A stretch of DNA of 64,000 nt from JAJRPT01 sp964465945. GTDB lineage: Bacteria; Bacteroidota; Ignavibacteria; Kapaibacteriales; UBA2268. Shown piece after piece: positions 53,505 to 63,538 of the stretch. The notes under the pieces were generated by a model. The model was not told the origin of the DNA, searched no databases, and saw only the letters and a list, made by a program, of their open reading frames with translations. The number at the start of each line of letters is the position of its first letter. Within the stretch, counting starts at the first letter, position 1. The stretch spans positions 62,001-126,000 of the forward strand of contig CAYXMM010000002.1 of NCBI GenBank assembly GCA_964465945.1. The letters are read 5' to 3'. The position numbers were made by a program, and so were the translations under genes.

Positions 53505-55451
53505 ATGTTAATTTTTCTATTAATTTTATTTACAAATATAAGTAATTCACAAGAATATTATAGGGTGTTTTATAAAGATAAGGATACGATATCATTTCAA
53601 AATAATAATTTTTCATATAAAGAAACTTTAAAGTTGTATGATGTAAATGCTTTGAAAAGACGAGGGAATTTATATATAGAAGATGCTATAATTACTCCAA
53701 GTTATATTGAGAAGCTTAAAGAATTTGATATTGAGTATATTAACTCGTCACGTTGGTTTAATTATTCTTTAATTAAGGCGGATACAAGTGTTATAAAGGA
53801 AATTGAGAAGTTAAGTTTTGTTAAGAAAGTCAATAGGACAAACACTAAATTTAGTACTCTTGATGTTAAGTCAAGTGAGCTAACTAATTATACTGAAATG
53901 ATTTTGGACAAGAATAGTTATGGGGAATCGGAGGATCAGGTTTCTCAGTTGGGCGTAGATAAATTGCATAAATTAGGTTTTAATGGTGATTCTGTCATTG
54001 TTGGTTATTTGGATTCGGGGTTTAGGTTGTTTGGTGATGTGGTAGATTCAACTCATTTGTTAGGACAATATGATTTTGTAAATAATGATACTGAGACATC
54101 AAATCAAGAAGGTGATGCAGTGAATCAGGATTTGCATGGAACTTGTGTGTTATCAACTGTTTCTGCATACAATCAAGATAGTTTAATTGGTATGGCGAGC
54201 GAATCATTCTTTTATTTAGCAAAAACAGAGAATGTGTCGGGTGAGAAAAATGTAGAGGAAGATAATTTTGTTTTTGGGTTGGAATGGCTTGAAACGAGGG
54301 GAGTTCAACTTATAAATTCTTCATTGGGATACAGAATTTTTGATGATGGCGAGCTATCGCATTCTTTTTCTGAATTAGATGGAAGCACAACGTTGGTAAG
54401 TCAAGCAGTTAATAAGGCAGTGAAGAAATATATTATGTTTTTTAATGCAATTGGAAACGATGGACCAGGTGAGAAAACATTAATTTCGCCATCAGATGCA
54501 AATTCTGTGATTGCTATTGGTGGGTTAAGAAAGGGAAGTGATGAAATTGCGAATTTTAGTTCGATTGGACCAAATGCAAGTAGTGATATTCGACCTCATT
54601 TTGTAGCACAAGCGGCTGATGTTTCGATTGCTTCAAATAATCCAAACAAAAAGTTTATAAAAGGTAATGGGACAAGTTTTGCATCTCCATTAATGATGGG
54701 TGCAACAACTCTTATAAAATCTGCCTATCCGGAAGCAACAAATTATAATATATTTAATTCTATGAAAGTAGCTGCTAATGTCCCTAATGGCGATGAACCA
54801 TCAAATACTTTTGGATATGGAATAGTTAATTTTAAGAATTTAATGGATACTCTATCATATAATTATGGGCCAGCAATTGCTCCATATAATACTTTTGAAA
54901 TAGGTGGAAAATTGAGAATTGTTATATATGTTCTTTCAGTATATGATTGTGATGTGAATATTAAATATATTGAAAATGGCGAAGAAGTAATAAAAACTAT
55001 GGAAAAAGGTGGTGAAGAATATCAATATTATTTTGATTTAGAAAAGAATTTATTTATCGATAATAATGCGTTAGTTAATTTTTCTGTTACTGATTCAAAA
55101 AAGAGAGTTAAGAAATACTCGAACAATTATTTTGAAATTAAGTGGGGAAAGGAGATAATTCGTAAGGGTGTGGATAAGTTTGGAATGCCTACCTTAGTAT
55201 CTGATAATAAAGAAGATATAATACCTATTTTGTATTCTGACAGATTAGAGATTATAAATAATTCGGAAAAAAATGAACTTTTTGAAATAAATATTTTGGA
55301 TATTAATGGAAAGTTCTTATTTTTGAATTCTATTCTAATTCAACAACAGAAAAATGTTCTTTATTTAGAAAATCAACTTAATTTAGGTTTATATTTTGTA
55401 GTTTTGAAAAATTCTACTGGAATAAAAACGTATAAATTAATTTTAAATTAA
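53505..55451 (+). CDS. Secreted subtilisin-like (S8) peptidase with T9SS sorting domain
   Basis: This 648-residue exported serine peptidase has a signal peptide ending SNS|Q. A propeptide spans roughly residues 16-145. The S8 domain contains Asp170 (GYLDSGF), His211 (DLHGTCV), oxyanion Asn318 (AIGNDGP) and Ser391 (GTSFASPLM), the full triad in the usual order. After a beta-rich domain (about 460-560), the C-terminal 80 residues form a T9SS sorting domain without a clear YPNP start, ending NLGLYFVVLKNSTGIKTYKLILN. The stop codon lies 6 bp before tRNA-Asp. Confidence 0.9.
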   Translation: MLIFLLILFTNISNSQEYYRVFYKDKDTISFQNNNFSYKETLKLYDVNALKRRGNLYIEDAIITPSYIEKLKEFDIEYINSSRWFNYSLIKADTSVIKEIEKLSFVKKVNRTNTKFSTLDVKSSELTNYTEMILDKNSYGESEDQVSQLGVDKLHKLGFNGDSVIVGYLDSGFRLFGDVVDSTHLLGQYDFVNNDTETSNQEGDAVNQDLHGTCVLSTVSAYNQDSLIGMASESFFYLAKTENVSGEKNVEEDNFVFGLEWLETRGVQLINSSLGYRIFDDGELSHSFSELDGSTTLVSQAVNKAVKKYIMFFNAIGNDGPGEKTLISPSDANSVIAIGGLRKGSDEIANFSSIGPNASSDIRPHFVAQAADVSIASNNPNKKFIKGNGTSFASPLMMGATTLIKSAYPEATNYNIFNSMKVAANVPNGDEPSNTFGYGIVNFKNLMDTLSYNYGPAIAPYNTFEIGGKLRIVIYVLSVYDCDVNIKYIENGEEVIKTMEKGGEEYQYYFDLEKNLFIDNNALVNFSVTDSKKRVKKYSNNYFEIKWGKEIIRKGVDKFGMPTLVSDNKEDIIPILYSDRLEIINNSEKNELFEINILDINGKFLFLNSILIQQQKNVLYLENQLNLGLYFVVLKNSTGIKTYKLILN

Positions 55452-55457
55452 AAGTTA

Positions 55458-55532
55458 GGGATCGTAGCTCAGTTTGGTTAGAGCGCCAGTCTGTCACACT
55501 GGAGGTCGCGAGTTCGAGCCTCGTCGGTCCCG
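55458..55532 (+). tRNA. tRNA-Asp (anticodon GTC)
   Basis: The cloverleaf folds fully: acceptor GGGATCG/CGGTCCC (7 bp, one T-G), D-arm GCTC/GAGC, anticodon stem CCAGT/ACTGG with loop CTGTCAC (anticodon GTC), T-arm GCGAG-TTCGAGC-CTCGT and discriminator G. The CCA end is not encoded. It sits in a 90-bp gap between the subtilase and comEC, transcribed with both. Confidence 0.97.
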
Positions 55533-55544
55533 CTTCTTTTTCTT

Positions 55545-57386
55545 ATGAATAACATTAAAAATAAACTCCAAGACTATAAATTATTTAGAGATAAATCACT
55601 TCCCGCTTTTAAAATATTACTATATTTTTTATTTTTTTATCTTACTTTAATGTTCCTTAATTTAAGTATTACTTATACTTGGGTAATAGTCTTTATTTGT
55701 CTTTTCTCGGTGTTTATTTTTTATAAGTTCAAACACAAATATTTATCGTTTGTCTTCCTAACAATTATTCTTGGAAGCGTAACTTTTATAAGGTTTAAAC
55801 AAGGTAATTTTATTGAAGAATTACCTTATGTGAATAAGCAAGAAGTTTTTTTAAATGGAAGAGTTTCTAAGATTTTATATGAAAACGAGAGATTTTCGAG
55901 GTTGCTTGTTGAGTGTAATATAATTTCAAAAGATTTTATAGTTGAAAAGTCAAAACTTATTCTAAACTTAGTAAAGCATAGTAAGGGAGAGCGGTTTTAT
56001 ATACAGCCAAAAGTTGGTAATACTTTTATATCACAAGCATATTTATCAACGAATAAGGATAAAGTGTTTATTGAAGAATTTCCTTCAAAATTATATGCTA
56101 ACTCATTTAATGCAAATTTTAGTGCTTTGTGCTTTACAGAGCAATTTACAATTACAAATCAGCAACCAACATATTATTTGTATTTAGATAAAATTAGAAA
56201 TGAAATTGAAAATAAGATAATTTATTTGTTTCCGAAAGATGTTGCAAAACTTGTTTTAGCACTTACAATAGGACAGAAGAATTTGATGACGGCTGAGGAT
56301 AATGAGAGATTTGCTTTAACTGGCACATCTCATGTTATTGCTGTTTCGGGTTTGCATGTTGCCGTTATAGCTTCTTTTCTATATTTTATAACTATTGGAA
56401 TTAGGAATTTAAAATTAAAGACAATTATTAATGTTGGTTTAATAATTTCATACCTTATATTAACTGGATTGCAAGATTCAGCAATAAGGTCTGGAATTAT
56501 GGCAATATTAATTTTAATTTCGTTGGATTTAAAACGATATTATGATATTAGAAATATTTTATGTGTTACAATTTTACTTTTTATTTTATATGAGCCGAAT
56601 GTGATATTTTCAATTTCGTTTCAATTATCAATTCTTGCATTAGTAGGCATTGTGTTTTATTATTCAAGGGTTGAAGAGAGGATAAACAAGTATTTTCCTT
56701 ATACAAGAAACATAATTTTTATTTCCTTTATTACAACAATTTCGGCGACGTTTTTGTTAAATCCAGTTGTGGCTTATTATTTTCAAAACTTTTCTATTTC
56801 ATCTATAGTTGCAAATTTATATGCAATTCCTTTAACTTCGCTTGTTTTAGTTGCGTCAATTCCAATAATTGGTTTATCGTTTATTTTGCCGAAGTTAATG
56901 CTAATCATTGCTAAAAGTATTACGTTGCTTGTAAGATTGCTTTATAGTTTGAATGATTTTGTATTAAGTTATGATTCTTTTTATTTTAAAGGAAATGAGA
57001 CAATAGTTTTGGCAGTTGCTTTTATGTTTGTTGTTTTATTGTTTATTTACATTAAAAATTATAAACAAATGATTCTATATAGTTTGCTTGTAGTTTGTAT
57101 TTTATATTGTTTGAATATTTCAATTAACTATAATGTGTTTAGACGAGAAAATTTTGAATATGAGTTTGAGTTAATTCAAAAGAAACACAAAAACTATTTA
57201 ATTGTTTTTGATTATAACCCTAAATCAAAACCTGAGTTAGACTATGATTTATATAAGTTTTTATTAAAGGATAAAAACAGGTTAAACCTATATTTTAATG
57301 GAAACAACGGACAATATTTATTTGATAAATTGAAGAATGATATAAATATTGACACATTTAAAATTAAAGAAAGAATATTATTTTAA
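55545..57386 (+). CDS. comEC: ComEC/Rec2-type membrane protein for DNA uptake
   Basis: ComEC forms the inner-membrane channel through which single-stranded DNA enters during natural transformation. The 613-residue protein has an N-terminal hydrophobic part and an OB-like DUF4131 region (to about residue 200). The competence domain (about 225-500) has the signature GTSHVIAVSGLHVAVIASF and many membrane segments. It ends with a short soluble tail. The C-terminal metallo-beta-lactamase-like nuclease domain found in Bacillus ComEC is absent, which is also seen in several Bacteroidota. It starts 12 bp after tRNA-Asp and overlaps the convergent methyltransferase gene by 4 bp. Confidence 0.9.
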   Translation: MNNIKNKLQDYKLFRDKSLPAFKILLYFLFFYLTLMFLNLSITYTWVIVFICLFSVFIFYKFKHKYLSFVFLTIILGSVTFIRFKQGNFIEELPYVNKQEVFLNGRVSKILYENERFSRLLVECNIISKDFIVEKSKLILNLVKHSKGERFYIQPKVGNTFISQAYLSTNKDKVFIEEFPSKLYANSFNANFSALCFTEQFTITNQQPTYYLYLDKIRNEIENKIIYLFPKDVAKLVLALTIGQKNLMTAEDNERFALTGTSHVIAVSGLHVAVIASFLYFITIGIRNLKLKTIINVGLIISYLILTGLQDSAIRSGIMAILILISLDLKRYYDIRNILCVTILLFILYEPNVIFSISFQLSILALVGIVFYYSRVEERINKYFPYTRNIIFISFITTISATFLLNPVVAYYFQNFSISSIVANLYAIPLTSLVLVASIPIIGLSFILPKLMLIIAKSITLLVRLLYSLNDFVLSYDSFYFKGNETIVLAVAFMFVVLLFIYIKNYKQMILYSLLVVCILYCLNISINYNVFRRENFEYEFELIQKKHKNYLIVFDYNPKSKPELDYDLYKFLLKDKNRLNLYFNGNNGQYLFDKLKNDINIDTFKIKERILF

Positions 57387-58528
57387 TGAATTTTTAGCTT
57401 TTCACAAATAAAGCATACGTTTTTATTATTATAATCTTTAGTAAAGAATAAATATTGCTTGTTATTTTCACTTATTCCTAACTTAGTTTTAATTTTTGGA
57501 AGAGTGTCGTCGAAATTCCTAATTTTAATAATGCCAGAATCTATTCTATATGTTTTAAAATCTGAAGTGTTGTAGTTTAATTTTTGTGATATTTTATAAT
57601 AATCACCTGGTAAGTTTGGAATTATGTCATTTGAAAAAAGGTATTGAGTGTTATGATTAATTTTGAATAATTTATTGTCTATTGCGATTGTATCTTGTAA
57701 ATGTGCTTTAATAATTGCTGGGTCTGGCTCGAAAAGGTAATTAAATTCTTCATTAGAAATAGGAGATTTTGCCTGAATGTTATCATAGTTGTATTCTGCA
57801 ACGTTATTGTTATTTATTGATATAATTTTTATTTTGTTTTCAGTTATTTCATCTGAAAGGTGAAGTAAAAGTTCTTTAACTTCTCCATTAATACTTATAA
57901 TCCAGACATTGTATTTTCTAAAGAAATGTGGGAATTCATTAATTTCAAACATAGGGGAGAGCTTTATTAAAAGATTTTTGTATTTTAATTTTGGTAGAAT
58001 TTCCAATATATTTGGCTTTAACTCTTCTAATTTGAATAGTTTTTTGTTGCTATTATCTCTTCTATCTGGGTCTATGTAGATTAAATCAAAGTAAGTGTTT
58101 AATTTAGATAGTAATACTTCTGCTTTTTCATTATAAAATGAATTGTTATGGTGGTGATAATTTTGTTTTGCTAATTCAAAAAGTTCTTCATCTAAGTCAT
58201 TATAAATAGAATTTGTAAAATTCTTAGAAATGTAATTAAAATCTATCCCTAATCCACCAGATAAGTCTATAAAATTTTCACCTTTAAAGTATTTACTTTT
58301 AGTTATCGCACTTATTTCGCTTGAACATTGCTCAATTGATTTTGAATTAATAGGAAAAATAAAATCAAAATTCTTATAAAAACTTGATAATTTATTCTTA
58401 ATTTTTTGACGTTTTGCTATTTGATTTATTAAAAAACGTTTATTTGAATCTTGATGATATTTAAAAAGAAGAGGACTAATATCTTTGTCCAGATTTTCTA
58501 ATATAAATTCTTTATCTTCTTTATTCAT
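57383..58528 (-). CDS. SAM methyltransferase with THUMP-like C-terminal domain
   Basis: This 381-residue protein belongs to a Bacteroidota family (PG_1098-like). A helical N-terminal part comes first. The SAM-binding motif I FIDLSGGLGIDFNYIS (about 92-107), the NDLDEELFELAKQN region and a motif DLIYIDPDRR (about 148-157), in the motif IV position, follow. A C-terminal domain beginning around residue 300, of the THUMP-like type, ends the protein. The likely substrate is RNA, but none is proven. It overlaps the convergent comEC end by 4 bp, and its ATG lies 8 bp inside the Ig-protein gene. Confidence 0.85.
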   Translation of the reverse strand: MNKEDKEFILENLDKDISPLLFKYHQDSNKRFLINQIAKRQKIKNKLSSFYKNFDFIFPINSKSIEQCSSEISAITKSKYFKGENFIDLSGGLGIDFNYISKNFTNSIYNDLDEELFELAKQNYHHHNNSFYNEKAEVLLSKLNTYFDLIYIDPDRRDNSNKKLFKLEELKPNILEILPKLKYKNLLIKLSPMFEINEFPHFFRKYNVWIISINGEVKELLLHLSDEITENKIKIISINNNNVAEYNYDNIQAKSPISNEEFNYLFEPDPAIIKAHLQDTIAIDNKLFKINHNTQYLFSNDIIPNLPGDYYKISQKLNYNTSDFKTYRIDSGIIKIRNFDDTLPKIKTKLGISENNKQYLFFTKDYNNKNVCFICEKLKIH

Positions 58529-59816
58529 ATTTTATGAATTTATAAATATTGTAAGAGTTATCTTTTTGAATTATCACGAAATATAATTGATTATTAAGTA
58601 ATTCTGAGAAGTTATAATTGTATTCTCGCCCTTGCACATCAACAATTTTAATAATTTTACTTTTAAAACTTTTAAACTCTAATACACTGAGGTATGGGCT
58701 ATTATCTTTTATTTCAATTTCGGAAATCAAGAATGTAGAATCTTGGCAGAAATTTTTAACTTTACAATAATATTTTCCGGCATCAATTTTAGTAATTTGT
58801 TTCTTTAGATAATTTGGGTCTTTACTTGACAAAATTAAAGAATCTTCTTTATACCAGTCATAAGATTGAATATTGCCAGTTGCTTGAATATTTAGGTTTA
58901 AATCTTCACCAGTTTTCAGCTCAATATAATCATCGGATTTAGAAACTAATCTTGTTTTTTCATATATACTTAGGTCAAGAATTTTAAATGAATAATATTC
59001 ATTGCCAAAACTTATATCGCAAAAATAAGCACCAGTTTTATATTTTTTCATTATTTCTAATGTTTCAAATTTAATTTCCGATTTATCTTGTGATATATGA
59101 TGATATAATATTTCTCCATTTGAGTTATAAATTTTAGAACTTGTAACGGGTGGGAAAGTTCCTTGATTTGCGTCTATGATTAAAAATTTAAGATTAATTA
59201 TTGAGTCTTCACAAATTGTTTTTGCAATACTTTTTGGGAAAATTGGTTTATAATAATTTATTTTAAATTCAGCAGTATCTGAATTGCAATCACCATCTAC
59301 TATACAATAATATTTTTTTAATTTAGTGGAGTCTAATTTAATTGAAAGAAGATTACTTGTTGCCCCATCAATAATTTCATTGTCTTGTAAAATGTTCCAT
59401 TTTGCATCGTACCAACTTATTTTATGGTTTAGTTCTTTGCTATTGTCAGTTAATCTACAATGTAAATTCGCAATTTCATTGTTAAAAAAAGTTAGGTTAT
59501 TTACTTTATTTATAATTTCGGTTTTTGGTATGATGTTTATGATAAACTCGTCAGAAGTTAATGTTTGAGATGAATTTGAAACAGTGCAATAGTATTTTCC
59601 GGAATTTTCGAATTTAATATTGTTAAAATTTATGGTACTATTAGTTTCTAAATTTATTAAAATATCGTCTTTAAACCATTGATAATTAAGATTATCTTCA
59701 TTTACAAGTACAAAAATCTGAACCTGCTCATTTTCACAAAATTGTTGATTTTGAGATTGTTGAACAATTTCAAATGCAGATAAAAAGTTTAATATGAGAA
59801 TGAAAAAAATCATCAT
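58521..59816 (-). CDS. Exported protein with Ig-like domains
   Basis: This 431-residue protein has an N-terminal signal sequence (1-15). At least three immunoglobulin-like modules are visible by their YYC motifs: GKYYCTVSNSS, KKYYCIVDGDC and GKYYCKVKNFC, with a fourth divergent one (GAYFCDISFG). Pairs of Cys would form the domain disulphides. The last 60 residues (SVLEFKSFKSKIIKIVDVQG) resemble a divergent T9SS sorting domain, but without YPNP the call is weak. It overlaps both neighbours by 4-8 bp, so it belongs to a three-gene operon with the S41-like protein and the methyltransferase. Confidence 0.78.
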   Translation of the reverse strand: MMIFFILILNFLSAFEIVQQSQNQQFCENEQVQIFVLVNEDNLNYQWFKDDILINLETNSTINFNNIKFENSGKYYCTVSNSSQTLTSDEFIINIIPKTEIINKVNNLTFFNNEIANLHCRLTDNSKELNHKISWYDAKWNILQDNEIIDGATSNLLSIKLDSTKLKKYYCIVDGDCNSDTAEFKINYYKPIFPKSIAKTICEDSIINLKFLIIDANQGTFPPVTSSKIYNSNGEILYHHISQDKSEIKFETLEIMKKYKTGAYFCDISFGNEYYSFKILDLSIYEKTRLVSKSDDYIELKTGEDLNLNIQATGNIQSYDWYKEDSLILSSKDPNYLKKQITKIDAGKYYCKVKNFCQDSTFLISEIEIKDNSPYLSVLEFKSFKSKIIKIVDVQGREYNYNFSELLNNQLYFVIIQKDNSYNIYKFIKYE

Positions 59817-62587
59817 TTCTTATTGTTTATTTTCTCCTTTAAATACTCGACTGCTTTTTCAAGAATTAAATCTTTATCTTCTTTATTGAAAGTATTCTTA
59901 ACTTCTATATCGGGTGATATTGGTTTAAACATAATATTTTTTTCTGCGGGATTGAAAACATCAAAAGCACTAAAGCTAAAACTATAATCCAATGGTAAAG
60001 ATATAGAGACAACATCGCTTGGCATTCCAACACTTTTGCGACCAATTAGAGTTCCAATTTCATAATAATCAACTAAGTTCATTATAAACTCTGAGTAGCC
60101 GATGGTATTTTCGTCAATTAAGAACACAACGTTTTTGGTTAATGCAGTATCTAATTTTTTCAAAAATGGTTGAAGAGTTTCAAATTGAACGTTTTCTTTG
60201 TTTGATTCAACAAAGTATGGGACTTTAGTCATATTTGTTTTAACATTATTAATAAGAAAATATCCTAAGAAATGCTCTGAAATTAAGCTATTACCTCTTG
60301 CATCAAAAATTAGTCCATCTACATTGTTAATTTCGTTAGCTAAGTATTTAAAGAATTTATCGTCGAACATTGACATATTTATATACATAATATTGCTATC
60401 GGGCTTCATTAAGTCAACAACGTTGGACTTTAAATATTCGCTATTCCAAACGTCTTTTGTGAAGTTAATTTTTTTATCTTCGAAATCGAATAATAACTCA
60501 TTTTTATCATCACCCATCACAATTCTTGCTATTGCTCTATTAATTAGATAGGGACTTAAATCTTTTAAGTTTTTTTGTTTATTATCGGTATTATTATAGC
60601 CATTAATAAATTGAAGTTCGTTTGTAACATACTTTTCAATATCTATATCTTCGATTTTTACTATTTTATCTCCTACTTTAAGTCCTTCAACTTGTTTGTA
60701 AATTTGGCTAACGTGAAATCCATCTTCATAATATTCAAAAGTGAAGGGTAATGATTTGGAATTTTCATCACCTAATTTCCATAATCTAATTTGTGGGTCA
60801 TTTAAAATAGCTAGGAATTTTCTAATTATTGCTTCAAAATCTTTAACTTTTGCTGTGCTAATTTTAGAAATGCTTTCTTTGAAAGCTAAATCTAATTTGT
60901 TCAAGTCAAAATTCGGCTCAATAATATAATAGTTTCTAATATATGAATATAACTCAACTATGACTGAAATTCTTGAATATAAATCGTTTATATTTAAGTC
61001 GTTGTTGTTTACTTCGTGCAAAATTTTATTAAATTTTAGCGAATCAGGGTAGGGTAGAGAACCATTTTCTCCAATTTCTAATCCATTAGGCATATTCAAA
61101 TATACATTATCAGAAATTTTGTAGTTATTATATTTATAAATAACAGGGTAGTTAATTATAAAAGTATTTAAAGTAGAAATTTTAAGAGAATTAGGTTTTG
61201 AGTTTGCCTCCGTTTCATCAATATAATATTCATATCCAGCTAATTTAATTGAGTTAGGTATTTTCCAATCTTTTGGTTCAGCCAATGGGCTTTCATCATC
61301 AAAGTTTTGATTTAGTTCTGGGATTTCAATTTTATGTCCGTCTCCAGATACTTCAACTTTCAAATCATCAAACCAAGCTTCGCCATCGCCAATTAGTACG
61401 CAACCAATTGTAATTTTAGATGTGTTTTCAGGTAATTTAATTTTATTTTCAAATTTTTGCCAATCAGGGCTTATAATTGGATTATCCATCATATAGACAT
61501 TAATATCTTCACCTTGCTGTCTTTGAACTCTAATCCAAAGTTGTGCATTTGAATATAAGTTTTTTAATTTAGTTTTAACATTGCTTGAAAAAATTAGTTC
61601 TTTTCCACCTAATCCACTGCCTGAAATATATCTAAGCATATAACCTTGTTTATCTTTATCGGGAGTGTAAATGTTTTTAATGTCAGTGCTTGAAATGTTT
61701 GAGCTCCCACCATTATATGCGATGCGTGTTTTATTTAGCATTCCATACCCGTGTAGTGCTGTTTTCTGGTGATTATATTGTGGAACAATTTTATTGTTTG
61801 AAATATTAGCTATTGGGAAGATGGGATTAAAAACATCGTTAAGAGAAGTTACAATATCTTTTGAATTAATTGTTTTGTCAATTCCGTATCTAATAAAATT
61901 ATATGGTTCTAACTTTAACATTTCAGAAGTTGGTAATTGAAATCTTAGATAACTATAGACTTTAGTGAAATTCAATATGTTGTCAATACTCTCTTGATTT
62001 AACTCAATGTTGTCAATAAAGTTATAATGGCTTTGTCGAATAATGTCAAATTTAATGTTGTCAATAAATACTGCTCCTCTTCCAGCCATGACAGCACCTA
62101 TAGAGATATAATAGGCATCGTTAGATATATCTATTTCAACTTTAAACTCTTCCCAATTTGCTTTCAAAATTGGGTTATCAATCATTTGTTCAATTTTTAT
62201 AGTCTTTCCATTTTGGTCATATTCGTGAATAAATAGTCTTAAGTTAGATGAATCACCTTCGAATTTTGTAAGAACGTTTGCGCTAAGGAATACTTTTTTA
62301 TTTTTATAACGAAAGGCGTCAAATTTTTGGTATAAAGTGCCATACGACCCAGGTTTAAAAGGGGTAAAATTAAACATTGCGATTGCTCTTTTACCGCTAA
62401 AAAAATTTTCATCATCAGCTCTTGCAACATACTCGTTCTCAATACTTTTTTTTGTTAATTCCCAAATAAAAGGCATAGCAGGTGGAGTTCCAATTTCAAA
62501 ATCTAAATTGTATGGTTGGAAAATTATGTTTTGTGATTTTAAATTTAATGAAAAAACTAATATAAAAATTAAAAGTAAAGTCCTCAT
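59813..62587 (-). CDS. Exported S41-like (tail-specific protease fold) protein with two carbohydrate-binding-like domains and PDZ
   Basis: This 924-residue protein has a signal peptide ending LKS|Q. Two similar beta-sandwich modules (about residues 25-190 and 310-415) share a GxAxFDNLKx-type end (GAVFIDNIKFD and GEAWFDDLKVEV). A PDZ-like segment (about 630-665, GLKVGDKIVKIEDIDIEKYV) and an S41 domain (about 690-920, with LIFDARGN and VVFLIDENTIGYSEF) follow. The usual catalytic Ser, three residues before the Glu of the SxxE motif, is Gly830 here (GYSE), while a downstream Lys851 (GRKSVG) remains. It may be an inactive scaffold or use another Ser. Operon with the Ig-protein gene. Confidence 0.8.
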   Translation of the reverse strand: MRTLLLIFILVFSLNLKSQNIIFQPYNLDFEIGTPPAMPFIWELTKKSIENEYVARADDENFFSGKRAIAMFNFTPFKPGSYGTLYQKFDAFRYKNKKVFLSANVLTKFEGDSSNLRLFIHEYDQNGKTIKIEQMIDNPILKANWEEFKVEIDISNDAYYISIGAVMAGRGAVFIDNIKFDIIRQSHYNFIDNIELNQESIDNILNFTKVYSYLRFQLPTSEMLKLEPYNFIRYGIDKTINSKDIVTSLNDVFNPIFPIANISNNKIVPQYNHQKTALHGYGMLNKTRIAYNGGSSNISSTDIKNIYTPDKDKQGYMLRYISGSGLGGKELIFSSNVKTKLKNLYSNAQLWIRVQRQQGEDINVYMMDNPIISPDWQKFENKIKLPENTSKITIGCVLIGDGEAWFDDLKVEVSGDGHKIEIPELNQNFDDESPLAEPKDWKIPNSIKLAGYEYYIDETEANSKPNSLKISTLNTFIINYPVIYKYNNYKISDNVYLNMPNGLEIGENGSLPYPDSLKFNKILHEVNNNDLNINDLYSRISVIVELYSYIRNYYIIEPNFDLNKLDLAFKESISKISTAKVKDFEAIIRKFLAILNDPQIRLWKLGDENSKSLPFTFEYYEDGFHVSQIYKQVEGLKVGDKIVKIEDIDIEKYVTNELQFINGYNNTDNKQKNLKDLSPYLINRAIARIVMGDDKNELLFDFEDKKINFTKDVWNSEYLKSNVVDLMKPDSNIMYINMSMFDDKFFKYLANEINNVDGLIFDARGNSLISEHFLGYFLINNVKTNMTKVPYFVESNKENVQFETLQPFLKKLDTALTKNVVFLIDENTIGYSEFIMNLVDYYEIGTLIGRKSVGMPSDVVSISLPLDYSFSFSAFDVFNPAEKNIMFKPISPDIEVKNTFNKEDKDLILEKAVEYLKEKINNKK

Positions 62588-62714
62588 TTCGTTCCTTTAT
62601 TTAAAATATATTCAAAATTAGCAACTTAAATTGTATTTACGAAAAACTTAGCTAAATGATATAGAATTTAATATAATTTTGAAAATTGGCAAAGTATTTG
62701 GATATGCTTTAATT

Positions 62715-63470
62715 ATGAAAAAAATTTATATAATAATTACAATATTAGCCATTTCTTGTACGCCGGTTCGTAAATCTTTTTATGAAGATGATGGTAATGA
62801 AACTTCATATAATAAACAAATTAAGAATAAAAAAGGAATTACTGAGCGTGAAAAAAGGCAAGACATAAATGATGATTCAAATGCTGAATATAAGCCAGAC
62901 TCTGATGTTAAAGATGAGACTTATTCTGCTAAGCCAGAGATATATTATCAAGATGAAACTTCTGATACTATTAGTTTGAATGAAAATTCAAATTTGAACA
63001 AACTTGTTTCAAAACAACAAGAGAAATCATATAAAAGCAATGACCCCAATACAGAGGTTTACACTGAAAATATAAGAGTTGGTTCAAATTCAAGTGATGA
63101 TGAAGCAGATATTGTATTGAGCTATGAAAATGCTTTAAAATTATTTAATTCAGGGAATTATACAAATTCTTTAGAAAAATTTAAGGCATTAAGTGAAACT
63201 TTAAAAGAGAATGATACATTGATTTATGAAACGCAATATTATATCGCAGAGTGCCATATTTCACGGAATGAATTTTCGCAAGCAATGGATATTTTAAAGA
63301 AATTAGAGATAACTGCCGACAATAATAGTGAGATAATGCAAAAAACATTGGTGCGATTAGGACAAATGTATTGTATATTAAATATGAAAAAAGATGCAAA
63401 TGGATATTTTAAGAAATTAAAATCTCGATTTCCAAACTCAAATTATAACAAAGTGGCAAATTGCAACTGA
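62715..63470 (+). CDS. TPR-containing lipoprotein
   Basis: This 251-residue protein starts MKKIYIIITILAISCTP, a lipoprotein signal with lipobox AISC. I prefer this ATG to the upstream in-frame start because that would disrupt the signal. A long acidic/polar linker follows (about 20-145). The C-terminal 105 residues hold tetratricopeptide repeats (ALKLFNSGNYTNSLEKFKALS, YYIAECHISRNEFSQAMDILKKL, RLGQMYCILNMKKDANGYFKKL), like the tail of YbgF/CpoB or a BamD-like helper. A protein partner in envelope assembly is likely but not identifiable. Confidence 0.8.
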   Translation: MKKIYIIITILAISCTPVRKSFYEDDGNETSYNKQIKNKKGITEREKRQDINDDSNAEYKPDSDVKDETYSAKPEIYYQDETSDTISLNENSNLNKLVSKQQEKSYKSNDPNTEVYTENIRVGSNSSDDEADIVLSYENALKLFNSGNYTNSLEKFKALSETLKENDTLIYETQYYIAECHISRNEFSQAMDILKKLEITADNNSEIMQKTLVRLGQMYCILNMKKDANGYFKKLKSRFPNSNYNKVANCN

Positions 63471-63480
63471 TGTTATTTCA

Positions 63481-63508
63481 GAAATGTGATTTGATTTTCA
63501 CATTTTGA
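63481..63508 (+). terminator. Possible weak terminator after the TPR gene
   Basis: An AATGTGA/TCACATT stem with an AT-rich loop is followed by a broken T-tract (ttttgattttatt). It is weaker than the other terminators in the window and may allow readthrough. Confidence 0.45.
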
Positions 63509-63538
63509 TTTTATTATGAAATAAATAAAAGGTTTTTT

